Source: Streptomyces venezuelae
GTDB lineage: Bacteria; Actinomycetota; Actinomycetes; Streptomycetales; Streptomycetaceae
Direction: 5' to 3'
NCBI RefSeq assembly: GCF_008642335.1
Contig: NZ_CP029191.1
Coordinates: forward strand, 4,898,001 to 4,962,000
DNA length: 64,000 nt
The notes under the pieces are model-generated. The model searched no databases. It saw only the letters and a list, made by a program, of their open reading frames with translations, and was not told the DNA's origin. Shown here piece by piece: positions 43,170 to 51,996 of this stretch (within the stretch, counting starts at the first letter, position 1; each line of letters starts with the position of its first letter). The position numbers were made by a program, and so were the translations under genes.

Positions 43170-44009
43170 TCAGTCCTGTTCGCCCAGGAGCGGGCGCAGC
43201 TGCTTGGGCAGCAGGTCCTCGCAGGACGACTTCGACGCGCTCGTCAGCGCGTCGTCCACGCACGTGTAGTAGTCCTGGTAGACCAGCTGCGCCGTGAACG
43301 TCCCCGCCACCATCAGGAGCGCCAGCGCACCCGTCACCAGGCCGCTGATCGCGGCCGTCGTCTGCGGCCTCGTGCTGGTCGCCGCCGGGTCGGACTGGGG
43401 CGGCCGGGCGGCCGGAGGGACCGGAGGGCCCGCCGGAGTGGCCGCGGTCGCCGCGGGCGTCGCCGAGGGCGCCGTCGCGTCCGGTCTGCCCGGCTTCGCG
43501 CGCAGCGACTGGATCGCCCACATCACCGCGAGCGCGCCGAGCAGCAGCGCCACGTACCGCCAGCCGAACAGGGCGAAGAAGAAACCCCACATGCCGGAGA
43601 GCAGGGCGTACCGCGCGCGGCGCTGGGACGGGTCCGTCGGGTCCCAGCGCATGCCGCCACCATTGCCGCCCTGCGCCGACGGGTCCTCCTTGCCGGGGCC
43701 GTTCTGCTGGCGCGGGCGGTCACCGAAGCCGCCCTGCGAGCGGCCGGGCTGACGGTCGCTCCACTGGCTGCCCCACGGCGACCCGTGAGACCCATGAGAT
43801 CCGTGGCCGGCGCCGGAGTCGTCGCCGTCCGGGGCGGAGTCGCCCGAGGGACGGCGCGGCTGCCACGGCCGGTCCGGTGTCCCCTCCGGCGGCGGCGCGA
43901 AGGGGTTGTCGTCGTCCTTGCCCGTTCCCTGGGCACCCTGGCCCGGGGACTCGGGTCCCTGGGACTCCGGGTCCTGCGGCGGAGACGAAGGGCGGCTACG
44001 GTCCGGCAT
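43170..44009 (-). CDS. Membrane protein with Pro/Gly-rich N-terminus
   Basis: A 279-aa protein from ATG 44009 (MPDRSRPSS); the longer frame has no ribosome site. The first 130 residues are low-complexity (Gly, Ser, Pro, Gln). Two adjacent spans (YALLSGMWGFFFALFGW and VALLLGALAVMWAIQSL) precede a Pro/Ala linker and a third span (ISGLVTGALALLMVAGTF), and the outer tail has two Cys (YTCVDDAL and SSCEDLL). No function is recognised. It is convergent with the PerM-like gene and divergent from purN. Confidence 0.75.
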   Translation of the reverse strand: MPDRSRPSSPPQDPESQGPESPGQGAQGTGKDDDNPFAPPPEGTPDRPWQPRRPSGDSAPDGDDSGAGHGSHGSHGSPWGSQWSDRQPGRSQGGFGDRPRQQNGPGKEDPSAQGGNGGGMRWDPTDPSQRRARYALLSGMWGFFFALFGWRYVALLLGALAVMWAIQSLRAKPGRPDATAPSATPAATAATPAGPPVPPAARPPQSDPAATSTRPQTTAAISGLVTGALALLMVAGTFTAQLVYQDYYTCVDDALTSASKSSCEDLLPKQLRPLLGEQD

Positions 44010-44172
44010 CAGGTGTGCGTCTTCCCCTTGGTAGGGCCCTTGGCAGGGCCGTGGCGGAGCCGTCGCGCGGCTCGACAACGCGGCGTTCTTCGGTATTCAG
44101 GCGCTTCCCCACAGACGCTACCTTCCGCCCGCGCCCCCGTCCCGTGAGGGGCGGTTCCGTGTGCCGGTATCG

Positions 44173-44200
44173 TTGCTGGCGGTCGGCCGCTTCGTAGGGT
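44173..44200 (+). promoter_or_regulatory. Candidate purN-purH promoter
   Basis: TTGCTG (44173-44178), 16 nt, TAGGGT (44195-44200), about 70 nt before the purN GTG. A reasonable vegetative promoter. No purine riboswitch is seen. Confidence 0.5.
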
Positions 44201-44269
44201 TCCCCGTATCGCGGGCCCCGAAGCCTTCGTACGACCGTACAAAGGCATCCTCCGAGAAAGGGCCCAGCT

Positions 44270-44932
44270 GTGGCCAAGAGCGCTGAGGTCGCGCGTCCCG
44301 AGCGCCCCGTCGCGCGCCCCGTCAAGCGTCTCGTCGTGCTGGTGTCCGGGTCGGGCACGAACCTTCAGGCCCTGCTCGACACCATCCGCGCCGAGGGCCC
44401 GGAGGGCTACGGCGCCGAGATCGTCGCGGTCGGCGCCGACCGCGACGGCATCGCGGGCCTGGAGCGCGCCGAGCGCGTGGGCATCCCCACCTTCGTCTGC
44501 CGGGTCAAGGACCACGCGACCCGCGACGAGTGGGACGCGGCCCTGGCGGAGGCGACGGCCGCGCACGACCCCGACCTGGTGGTCTCCGCCGGGTTCATGA
44601 AGATCGTGGGGAAGGAGTTCCTCGCGCGCTTCGGCGGGCGGTTCGTGAACACGCACCCCGCGCTGCTGCCCAGTTTCCCGGGGGCCCACGGCGCGCGCGA
44701 CGCGCTCGCGTACGGCGTGAAGGTCACCGGCTGCACCGTCCACTTCGTCGACGACGGCGTCGACACCGGCCCGATCATCGCCCAGGGCGTGGTCGAGGTC
44801 CGGGACGAGGACGACGAGAGCGCTCTGCACGAGCGCATCAAGGAAGTCGAGCGCACGCTGCTCGTCGATGTCGTGGGGCGTCTGGCCCGGCACGGCTACC
44901 GCATTGAGGGACGAAAGGTTCTTATCCCGTGA
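44270..44932 (+). CDS. purN: Phosphoribosylglycinamide formyltransferase
   Basis: A 220-aa enzyme that adds a formyl group from 10-formyl-THF to GAR in purine synthesis. [13 protein letters not shown] is the phosphate-binding loop; the catalytic Asn and His are in [13 protein letters not shown] and the Asp in [10 protein letters not shown] ~15-residue N-terminal extension precedes the core. GTG 44270 is preceded by AAAGGG. The stop overlaps the purH start (GTGA), so the two are coupled. Confidence 0.97.
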   Translation: MAKSAEVARPERPVARPVKRLVVLVSGSGTNLQALLDTIRAEGPEGYGAEIVAVGADRDGIAGLERAERVGIPTFVCRVKDHATRDEWDAALAEATAAHDPDLVVSAGFMKIVGKEFLARFGGRFVNTHPALLPSFPGAHGARDALAYGVKVTGCTVHFVDDGVDTGPIIAQGVVEVRDEDDESALHERIKEVERTLLVDVVGRLARHGYRIEGRKVLIP

Positions 44933-46536
44933 CCGCCGAAGCTACGAACGCCGCGAACGCGCCCGCGAACGCGACCGACGCCCACGCCGCGCAGCGCCCC
45001 ATCAAGCGCGCGCTCGTCAGCGTCTACGACAAGACCGGCCTGGAAGAGCTCGCGCGCGGGCTCCACGAGGCGGGCGTCGAGCTCGTCTCCACCGGTTCGA
45101 CCGCCGCGAAGATCGCCGCCGCCGGGGTGCCCGTCACCAAGGTCGAGGAGCTCACCGGCTTTCCCGAGTGCCTGGACGGCCGCGTCAAGACCCTGCACCC
45201 GAAGGTCCACGCGGGCATCCTCGCCGACCTGCGCCTGGAGGACCACCGCAAGCAGCTGGCGGAGCTCGGCGTCGAGCCCTTCCAGCTCGTCGTCGTGAAC
45301 CTCTACCCCTTCAAGGAGACCGTCGCCTCCGGGGCCACCCCCGACGAGTGCGTCGAGCAGATCGACATCGGCGGCCCCTCGATGGTCCGCGCCGCCGCCA
45401 AGAACCACCCCTCGGTCGCGGTCGTCACCGACCCGAAGCGGTACGCGGACGTGCTCGCCGCGGTCAAGGCCGGCGGCTTCGACCTGACCGCGCGCAAGCG
45501 GCTCGCGGGAGAAGCGTTCCAGCACACGGCCGCGTACGACGTGGCCGTCGCGAGCTGGTTCGCGGCGGACTACGCAGCCGCCGACGACTCCGGCCACCCC
45601 GGCTTCCTCGGCGCCACGTACGAGCGCAAGAACGTCCTCCGCTACGGCGAGAACCCCCACCAGGGCGCCGCTCTCTACGTCGACGGCACGGGCGGCCTCG
45701 CCGAGGCCGAGCAGCTGCACGGCAAGGAGATGTCGTACAACAACTTCACGGACACGGACGCCGCGCGCCGTGCCGCGTACGACCACGACGAGCCCTGCGT
45801 CGCGATCATCAAGCACGCCAACCCGTGCGGCATCGCGGTCGGCGCGAACGTCGCCGAGGCGCACCGCAAGGCGCACGCCTGCGACCCGCTCTCCGCGTTC
45901 GGCGGCGTCATCGCGGTGAACCGCCCGGTCTCCAAGGAGATGGCGGAGCAGGTCGCCGAGATCTTCACCGAGGTCATCGTCGCGCCGGAGTACGAGGACG
46001 GCGCCCTCGAAGTCCTCACCAAGAAAAAGAACATCCGCGTCCTGCGCGCGCACCGGGCGCCGTCGAACGCGGTCGAGGTCAAGCAGATCGACGGCGGCGC
46101 GCTGCTCCAGGTCACCGACCGGCTCCAAGCCGAGGGCGACAACCCCGCCAACTGGACGCTCGCCACGGGTGACGCGCTCAATGAGGGCGAGCTCGCCGAG
46201 CTGGCGTTCGCCTGGAAGGCGTCCCGCGCGGTCAAGTCCAACGCGATCCTGCTCGCCAAGGACGGTGCGTCCGTCGGCGTCGGCATGGGCCAGGTCAACC
46301 GCGTCGACTCCGCGAAGCTCGCGGTCGAGCGGGCGGGCGAGGAGCGGGCCCGCGGCTCCTACGCCGCGTCCGACGCGTTCTTCCCCTTCCCCGACGGCCT
46401 GGAGATCCTGACGGCCGCGGGCGTCAAGGCCGTGGTGCAGCCGGGCGGTTCGGTCCGTGACGAGCTGGTGGTCGAGGCGGCGAAGAAGGCGGGCGTCACG
46501 ATGTACTTCACGGGGACGCGGCACTTCTTCCACTGA
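44929..46536 (+). CDS. purH: Bifunctional AICAR transformylase/IMP cyclohydrolase
   Basis: A 535-aa enzyme for the last two steps to IMP. The N-terminal IMP cyclohydrolase (about 25-220) has [24 protein letters not shown] and [21 protein letters not shown]. The C-terminal AICAR transformylase has [12 protein letters not shown] and the catalytic Lys-His of IIKHANPCG. It ends with the usual [11 protein letters not shown] 44929 overlaps the purN stop. A strong terminator follows. Confidence 0.98.
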   Translation: MTAEATNAANAPANATDAHAAQRPIKRALVSVYDKTGLEELARGLHEAGVELVSTGSTAAKIAAAGVPVTKVEELTGFPECLDGRVKTLHPKVHAGILADLRLEDHRKQLAELGVEPFQLVVVNLYPFKETVASGATPDECVEQIDIGGPSMVRAAAKNHPSVAVVTDPKRYADVLAAVKAGGFDLTARKRLAGEAFQHTAAYDVAVASWFAADYAAADDSGHPGFLGATYERKNVLRYGENPHQGAALYVDGTGGLAEAEQLHGKEMSYNNFTDTDAARRAAYDHDEPCVAIIKHANPCGIAVGANVAEAHRKAHACDPLSAFGGVIAVNRPVSKEMAEQVAEIFTEVIVAPEYEDGALEVLTKKKNIRVLRAHRAPSNAVEVKQIDGGALLQVTDRLQAEGDNPANWTLATGDALNEGELAELAFAWKASRAVKSNAILLAKDGASVGVGMGQVNRVDSAKLAVERAGEERARGSYAASDAFFPFPDGLEILTAAGVKAVVQPGGSVRDELVVEAAKKAGVTMYFTGTRHFFH

Positions 46537-46578
46537 GCGCCACTGAGCGGACCTGACGCGGACCTGACGTAGCGGAAA

Positions 46579-46620
46579 CGACGGTGGCCGCGCCCCTCGC
46601 AGGGGGCGCGGCCACCGTCG
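46579..46620. terminator. 18-bp hairpin terminator after purH
   Basis: CGACGGTGGCCGCGCCCC pairs perfectly with GGGGCGCGGCCACCGTCG (46603-46620). It serves both purH (+) and the convergent membrane gene (-). Confidence 0.88.
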
Positions 46621-46636
46621 TACGTACCCGACTCGC

Positions 46637-47260
46637 TCAGTAGCGCGGGCGGTTGAACCAGGCGGTGCCGCTGGGGACCACGGGCGCCAGGGTGATGATG
46701 ACGCCGAAGACCAGCCAGATCAGCGGGCCGATGATCGCGGAGGCGAGGCCCGTGTCCAGGCCGACGAAGAGGTAGATCAGACCGAAGATGGCACCGAGCG
46801 CCCCGTACACCACCGTGGTGATGCGCACGCCCTGGCCGCCGCGGCTGAACTTCACGCCGAGCGTGATGGAGAGGGTCGCGAGACCCGCTGCTATGAGCCC
46901 GAGGACGACGAACACGCCGGTCGCCGCGTCCCCGATCCCCGCGTCGTCGAGCCCGAACTCGTCGGCGCTGTCGGAGACGTCGTTCGCGATGGCGGCGAGG
47001 TAGAGGAAGCCGATCGCGCCCAGGATCTGCACCGCCGAGATCAGGAACAGGAAGACCCGCGCGGTGACCAGGAGACCCGGCATCGACTGCTGCATCATGT
47101 TGCCGCCCGGGTAGCCGGGGTACGCCGGCTGCTGCGGGTAGCCGTAGGGCTGCTGCGGCGGGACGCCGGGCGGGCCCTGCTGGGGGTAGCCGTATCCGGG
47201 AGCGGCCGGGGGCTGCTGGGGCGGCTGCCCGTATGGGTTGTTCGGGTCGCCGTAACTCAT
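46637..47260 (-). CDS. Pro/Gln/Gly-Tyr-rich membrane protein
   Basis: A 207-aa protein from ATG 47260 (GGAGGAAG site). The N-terminal 60 residues repeat [12 protein letters not shown], a common disordered cytoplasmic segment in actinomycetes. Four spans follow ([84 protein letters not shown]). Unknown function. It lies between purH and folD on the opposite strand. Confidence 0.78.
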   Translation of the reverse strand: MSYGDPNNPYGQPPQQPPAAPGYGYPQQGPPGVPPQQPYGYPQQPAYPGYPGGNMMQQSMPGLLVTARVFLFLISAVQILGAIGFLYLAAIANDVSDSADEFGLDDAGIGDAATGVFVVLGLIAAGLATLSITLGVKFSRGGQGVRITTVVYGALGAIFGLIYLFVGLDTGLASAIIGPLIWLVFGVIITLAPVVPSGTAWFNRPRY

Positions 47261-47550
47261 GGCGGTCTTCCTCCGTCGGGTGGTGCGGGGACGACGCGGC
47301 ACACCACGGAGGAAGGTTCTACAGATGCGGTCCGTCCCCCCGACACTGCCCGCGGCACTGTGCCGCATATCGTTCTTTAGGCTTGGCTTATTTGTCCAGT
47401 CACATTCGGTATGTGTTGTGCAAGTGCAACCTCGCTGATCAGCGGGTGAACTCGGCGGGTGGACCCGCCGGGTGGGCCGCGGTCGCGCCGGGGGAGCACC
47501 GGGGGCGCCCTGATTGGTACCGGGCGGGTCTCATCCGGGAAGATGGGGGC

Positions 47551-48405
47551 ATGACCGCCCAGATTCTCGATGGCAAGGCCACCGCAGCCGCGATCAAGTC
47601 CGAACTGACCGCCCGCGTGGCGGCCCTGAAGGAGAAGGGCGTCACGCCCGGACTCGGTACCGTCCTGGTCGGCGACGACCCGGGCAGCCAGAAGTACGTC
47701 GCGGGCAAGCACCGCGACTGCGCGCAGGTCGGCATCGCCTCCATCCAGCGCGAACTGCCCGCCACCGCCTCCCAGGAGGAGATCGAGGCGGTCGTCCGCG
47801 AGCTCAACGAGGACCCGGCCTGCACCGGGTACATCGTCCAGCTCCCGCTCCCCAAGGGCATCGACGAGAACCGCGTCCTGGAGCTCATGGACCCGGACAA
47901 GGACGCCGACGGCCTGCACCCGATGAACCTCGGCCGGCTCGTCCTGAACGAGCCCGCGCCGCTGCCCTGCACCCCGTACGGGATCATCCGGCTGCTCCGG
48001 CAGCACGACGTGGAGATCAAGGGCGCCGAGGTCGTCGTGGTCGGCCGCGGCGTCACCATCGGCCGGCCCATGCCGCTCCTGCTCACCCGCAAGTCCGAGA
48101 ACGCCACGGTCACCCAGTGCCACACCGGCACGCGTGACCTCGCCGCCCACCTCAAGCGGGCCGACATCATCGTGGCCGCCGCGGGCGTGCCGCACCTGAT
48201 CAAGCCCGAGGACGTGAAGCCGGGCGCCGCCGTCCTGGACGTGGGCGTCTCGCGCGACGAGAACGGCAAGATCGTCGGCGATGTCCACCCGGGCGTCGCC
48301 GAGGTCGCGGGCTGGATCTCCCCGAACCCGGGCGGCGTCGGCCCGATGACCCGCGCCCAGCTCCTGGTGAACGTCGTCGAGGCCGCGGAACGCGCCGCGC
48401 GCTGA
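47551..48405 (+). CDS. folD: Methylenetetrahydrofolate dehydrogenase/cyclohydrolase
   Basis: A 284-aa bifunctional enzyme interconverting 5,10-methylene- and 10-formyl-THF, the formyl donor used by the neighbouring purN and purH products. The active-site Tyr and Lys are in YVAGKHRDC, the folate site includes QLPLPKGI, and NADP binds at [12 protein letters not shown]. It ends with [21 protein letters not shown] 47551 is chosen; the upstream open frame has no coding features. Confidence 0.97.
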   Translation: MTAQILDGKATAAAIKSELTARVAALKEKGVTPGLGTVLVGDDPGSQKYVAGKHRDCAQVGIASIQRELPATASQEEIEAVVRELNEDPACTGYIVQLPLPKGIDENRVLELMDPDKDADGLHPMNLGRLVLNEPAPLPCTPYGIIRLLRQHDVEIKGAEVVVVGRGVTIGRPMPLLLTRKSENATVTQCHTGTRDLAAHLKRADIIVAAAGVPHLIKPEDVKPGAAVLDVGVSRDENGKIVGDVHPGVAEVAGWISPNPGGVGPMTRAQLLVNVVEAAERAAR

Positions 48406-48439
48406 AGCCCCGCACTGAAACAGGAGAGGGACGAGGGTG

Positions 48440-48949
48440 ATGAGCGAGACCACGGGCCCGGAAGCCGACGAGGGCAGCACCGCGGCCGCCGGGCGGGGCA
48501 GCACCGCTGACGTTCCCCTGGCCAAGGGCGCGGTCAGCGCGCCGGGCCCGGACGGGCAGCCGCGGAAGGTGTCGCGCCGCTTCCCGCTGTTCACGCGGGA
48601 CACCGCGCGGCCCGAGGGCGGCGGCCGTGCCGCGGCGGGCGACGCGCCCGCACCGGCCCGGCAGTGGCCGCTGCTCAGCGTCGTCTCGCTGGTCGGACTC
48701 GGACTGCTGCTCACCGCGTTCGACGTGTTCCGCGTCGGCACGCTGCTGATCGGCATCGCGCTCATCGGCGGCGCCGTGCTGCGCTGGGCGCTGCCGGACG
48801 TCGGGATGCTCGCGGTGCGCTCGCGGTTCACGGACATGGTCACGTACGGGGTCCTCGGCGTCGCCATCGCGCTCCTCGCGATGATGGCGCAGCCCGACCC
48901 TTGGCTCGTGATCCCGTTCCTGGACGACACGCTGCACTACACGATCTAG
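48440..48949 (+). CDS. DUF3017 membrane protein
   Basis: A 169-aa protein, at ATG 48440 (GTG 48437 is an alternative; GGAGAGGGACGAGG upstream). A disordered polar N-terminus of about 75 residues is followed by three hydrophobic spans (LLSVVSLVGLGLLLTAF, VGTLLIGIALIGGAVLRWAL, VTYGVLGVAIALLAMMA) and a short conserved end. The family regularly follows folD in Streptomyces; 34 bp separate them, suggesting one transcript. The function is unknown. Confidence 0.82.
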   Translation: MSETTGPEADEGSTAAAGRGSTADVPLAKGAVSAPGPDGQPRKVSRRFPLFTRDTARPEGGGRAAAGDAPAPARQWPLLSVVSLVGLGLLLTAFDVFRVGTLLIGIALIGGAVLRWALPDVGMLAVRSRFTDMVTYGVLGVAIALLAMMAQPDPWLVIPFLDDTLHYTI

Positions 48950-48979
48950 CCGCGCCCGGCGCTCCCGCAGATGCGCGAT

Positions 48980-49013
48980 GGTGGCCCGTCCTCCCCCGAG
49001 GGGACGGGCCACC
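48980..49013 (+). terminator. Hairpin terminator after the DUF3017 gene
   Basis: GGTGGCCCGTCC pairs with GGACGGGCCACC, 12 bp, 10-nt C/G-rich loop. The rest of the region to 49227 has no gene; TACGCT (49216-49221) lies 6 nt before the next ATG and may be a leaderless -10 box. Confidence 0.8.
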
Positions 49014-49227
49014 GCCGTACGGACCGGGCCTTCCCCCGTGCGGTCCCCCGACGGCCGCGGTCCTGTGGTGCTGGTCCCACAAACTACGGGCGGCCGCCGG
49101 TCCGCGTCGTCCCGCCCTGGGTGTAACCGCGGCTGCTTCCACGGGAGTAGACGGCCGGTTTCTACAACTTCCGCGGTACCGCGGCTGGTTGACGTTCCGG
49201 CCCCCATATGCGCGTTACGCTGCGGCG

Positions 49228-50391
49228 ATGCGGATCCGCCCCCTCGCTGTCGACGCATTGATCGCGGTCGCCCTGACCACGGTCGCCGTGCTGCTCGGCC
49301 AGGAGTCCGTCAAACAGGGCTGGATCGCCCTCGACCCCCTGGGATACGCGCTGGTCGGACTCATCTGCCTGCCCGTCGCGGTCCGCGGCAGAGCCCCGCT
49401 CACCGTGCTGCTCGTCGTCCATCTGGCGTGGTTCGTCTACGTCACCGTCGGCTACTGGCCGGTGGTCGGCACCTTCGGCCCGATGCTCACCGTCTACACG
49501 GTCGCCTCCCTGCGGCCCCCGCGCACCTCACTCGCCTGCGCCGTGCTGATGGCCGGCCTGTGGATCTACGCCGGTGCGATCAGCGAAGACGCCTCGATGC
49601 CGTCCGTCGTCGGCCAGGCCGTCGGCTTCTCCCTCGTCCTGTGGCGCTTCGGATACGTCGCACGCCGCTCGGCCGAACTCGCGCGGCAGCTGAAGCGCGA
49701 ACAGGACGAACGGGCCCGCCGCGAGGTCGCGGAGGAACGCGGGCGCATCGCGCGCGAACTGCACGACGTGGTCGCCCACCACATGTCGGTGATCTCCGTG
49801 CAGGCGGGCCTCGCGACGTTCGTCTTCGGCTCCGACCCCGCGACCGCGCGCGCGGCCCTCGGCACCATCTCCGGGACCAGCGGCGAAGCGCTCGAAGAGC
49901 TCCGCCGCATGCTGCGCGTGCTGCGCGCCGAGGACGGCGACCACACCGGCGACGCCCCCGCGGCCCCGATGCCGGGCCTGGCCCGCCTGGACGACATGGT
50001 CGAGCGGGTCCGCGCCGGGGGAGTCGACGTCGAACTGCGGGTCACGGGCACCCCGCGGCCGGTGGCGCCCGGCGTCGAACTCTGCGCGTACCGCGTGGTG
50101 CAGGAGGCGCTCACCAACGTACTGAAACACGCCCACGGAGCCGCCGCGACCGTCGAACTCGCCTACCGGCGCGGGCACATCGAGGTCTCGGTCATCAACG
50201 ACGGGCAGGGGGTGATTCAGGACAGAGTGCGGACGGGGAGTGGACACGGCTTGATTGGGATGCGGGAGCGGGCCAAGCTCTACGGCGGGGCGATCAGTAT
50301 CGGCCCGCTGAGCGAGGGGGGATTCGCCGTGCGACTCACCCTGCCGACCTCGGCGCGGGCCGCGGCGCGGGGGGACGACGCAACGGAATGA
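49228..50391 (+). CDS. Sensor histidine kinase (NarX/DesK-like)
   Basis: A 387-aa kinase with about five N-terminal spans (LAVDALIAVALTTVAVLLGQ at the first) to residue ~145, then a HisKA_3 helix with the phosphoacceptor His in RELHDVVAHHMS and an ATPase domain (N-box NVLKHAHG, G-boxes NDGQG and GHGLIGMRER). No extracellular sensor domain, so the signal is probably in or at the membrane. ATG 49228 may be leaderless. Coupled to the regulator gene 13 bp downstream. The stimulus is unknown. Confidence 0.92.
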   Translation: MRIRPLAVDALIAVALTTVAVLLGQESVKQGWIALDPLGYALVGLICLPVAVRGRAPLTVLLVVHLAWFVYVTVGYWPVVGTFGPMLTVYTVASLRPPRTSLACAVLMAGLWIYAGAISEDASMPSVVGQAVGFSLVLWRFGYVARRSAELARQLKREQDERARREVAEERGRIARELHDVVAHHMSVISVQAGLATFVFGSDPATARAALGTISGTSGEALEELRRMLRVLRAEDGDHTGDAPAAPMPGLARLDDMVERVRAGGVDVELRVTGTPRPVAPGVELCAYRVVQEALTNVLKHAHGAAATVELAYRRGHIEVSVINDGQGVIQDRVRTGSGHGLIGMRERAKLYGGAISIGPLSEGGFAVRLTLPTSARAAARGDDATE

Positions 50392-50404
50392 GCCGGGTGA
50401 CCGG

Positions 50405-51106
50405 ATGAGCTCACACATCAGGGTGCTCGTCGTCGACGACCAGTTCCTCATCCGCGCGGGGCTGGTGGGGCTGCTGCGCGCCGCGCCCGGCATCGAGGTC
50501 GTGGGAGAGGCGGGCGACGGCGAGGAAGCGGTGGCGCTCGCCGCGCGGACCTGCCCCGACGTCGTCCTCATGGACATCCGGATGCCGGGCATGAACGGCA
50601 TCACGGCCACCGCGAAGATCCTGGCGCAGGCGGGCGAACCGGCGCCGCGCGTCCTTGTCCTGACGACGTTCGACCTCGACGAGTACGTGTACGGGGCGCT
50701 GCGGGCCGGTGCGTCCGGGTTCCTGCTCAAGGACTCCGGGCCCGAGCGGCTGCTCGCGGCCGTGGCGGCGGTCGGGGGCGGCGACGCGCTCTTCGCGCCC
50801 AGCGTGACGCGGCGCCTCGTCGAGGCGTTCGCCCGGCAGACGACGGGGCCCGGCGCCGACGACGCGGAGACGCCGCCCGACCTCGGGGTGCTGACCCTGC
50901 GCGAGGTGGAGGTCCTGAAGCTGATCGCGCGCGGCCTCACCAACGCGGACATCGCGGAGCAGCTCTACATCAGCGAGGCCACGGTCAAGACCCACCTCAA
51001 CCGCACGATGAGCAAGCTCGATCTGGACAGCAGGGCGCAGGCGGTGGTGGTGGCGTACGAGACGGGGCTCGTGACGCCCGGGGCGGGCTCGGCGAACGGC
51101 CGGTGA
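50405..51106 (+). CDS. NarL-type response regulator
   Basis: A 233-aa regulator: receiver with LVVDDQFLIRAGLVGLL and phospho-Asp in VVLMDIRMPGMNG, Lys in FLLKDSGPERL, and a LuxR-type helix-turn-helix LTLREVEVLKLIARGLTNADIAEQLYISEATVKTHL. It partners the kinase 49228-50391. Targets cannot be inferred. The 3' end is next to a small minus-strand secreted-protein gene. Confidence 0.94.
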   Translation: MSSHIRVLVVDDQFLIRAGLVGLLRAAPGIEVVGEAGDGEEAVALAARTCPDVVLMDIRMPGMNGITATAKILAQAGEPAPRVLVLTTFDLDEYVYGALRAGASGFLLKDSGPERLLAAVAAVGGGDALFAPSVTRRLVEAFARQTTGPGADDAETPPDLGVLTLREVEVLKLIARGLTNADIAEQLYISEATVKTHLNRTMSKLDLDSRAQAVVVAYETGLVTPGAGSANGR

Positions 51107-51125
51107 CCGCCCGCCGGCCGGAGCC

Positions 51126-51171
51126 CGTGCCGCTCAGCAGGTGACGACCGTGCCGGTCAGCAGGTGACGAC
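51126..51171. repeat. 23-bp tandem duplication of a gene end
   Basis: CGTGCCG(C/G)TCAGCAGGTGACGAC occurs at 51126-51148 and 51149-51171. The second copy includes the last codons and stop of the minus-strand secreted-protein gene, so the first is a duplicated remnant just beyond it. Confidence 0.85.
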
Positions 51172-51453
51172 CTTGCCGTAGGAGCCGCGGCCCCAGTTCC
51201 ACTCCCACTGCTCCTTGTTCTGGTACGTCAGACACGGCGAGTCACTGCCCCAGTCGATGACGACCTTCAGGTGCATGGCGTGACCGCAGAGGTTGGTCAC
51301 CTTCACGTACTTGCGGTGCTTGACGACGTCCCGCTTGACGCAGGCGGGCGCGGTGCCGGAGGTGGCGGAAGCCGTTGCCGGCGCCGCCATGGTTGCGCCG
51401 AAGAGGGCGGCCGCGGCGAGTGCGCCGCCGACGAGGCGCTGTCGGTGCTTCAT
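51157..51453 (-). CDS. Small secreted protein with tendamistat-like cysteine pattern
   Basis: A 98-aa protein from ATG 51453 (AAGGAG 6 nt before). After a Sec signal (LVGGALAAAALFGATMAAPATASA) the mature ~65 residues hold four Cys at spacings like the two disulfides of tendamistat-type alpha-amylase inhibitors, and CGHAMHLKVVIDWGSDSPC aligns well with their second loop. The inhibitor's WRY triplet is not seen (HRKY instead) and the last spacing is shorter, so it may be an inhibitor-fold protein with another target. The function is uncertain. Confidence 0.7.
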   Translation of the reverse strand: MKHRQRLVGGALAAAALFGATMAAPATASATSGTAPACVKRDVVKHRKYVKVTNLCGHAMHLKVVIDWGSDSPCLTYQNKEQWEWNWGRGSYGKVVTC

Positions 51454-51578
51454 GTCGGGCTCCTTGGGGTCCTGGGACTGTCGTGTACCGACTCTGCCGA
51501 GTACATGGGTCCCCAGGGCCGCAAGACATGCGGGTGACGCCCGACATCGCCCTATCGGGGACATCGGCCTTTCGGGGA

Positions 51579-51616
51579 CGGTGCCCGTCCTCACCCCCGA
51601 GAGAGGACGGGCACCG
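51579..51616. terminator. 14-bp hairpin
   Basis: CGGTGCCCGTCCTC (51579-51592) pairs with GAGGACGGGCACCG (51603-51616), in the promoter-side gap of the secreted-protein gene. Probably ends a transcript from the right or forms a leader structure. Confidence 0.6.
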
Positions 51617-51996
51617 CCGTTCGGGCTGATCCAGCGTCATGCACCCGCCAAGTGTGATCAAGGGACGTTGACCCCTGTGGCACGGAGGTGACCATTCCGC
51701 AACGGGTGACGAGGGGCGAACCATGCATTCCGGTAGGTTCGGGAGGTCTTGGCCGGTGGCCGGGGTTCCGCATCGTGGCAGGGTGCGACGGTGGGACACT
51801 GGGACCCGACCGCGGGGAGCGCGGGGAGTGCGGCAGACCCGCCGGTGGCCCGAATGCTCCCGTGCGCCCCTGATCCGGGAACTGACATCCTGGCTCCGCG
51901 CATCCCTCTGGGTAGTCCAGGCCGGGGACGGCGCGGGGTCGACGCGGGGACGGCGCGGGGGCAGACCAGGAACGTACGGGGGGAACAGGGGGAGCA
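51617..51996. other. Intergenic region, about 380 bp
   Basis: No supported gene. TTGACC near 51669 and TAGGTT near 51732 are loose promoter-like boxes for the XRE gene downstream; their spacing does not fit a single promoter. The 3' part is G/A-rich with short GACGGCGCGGGG repeats. Confidence 0.4.
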
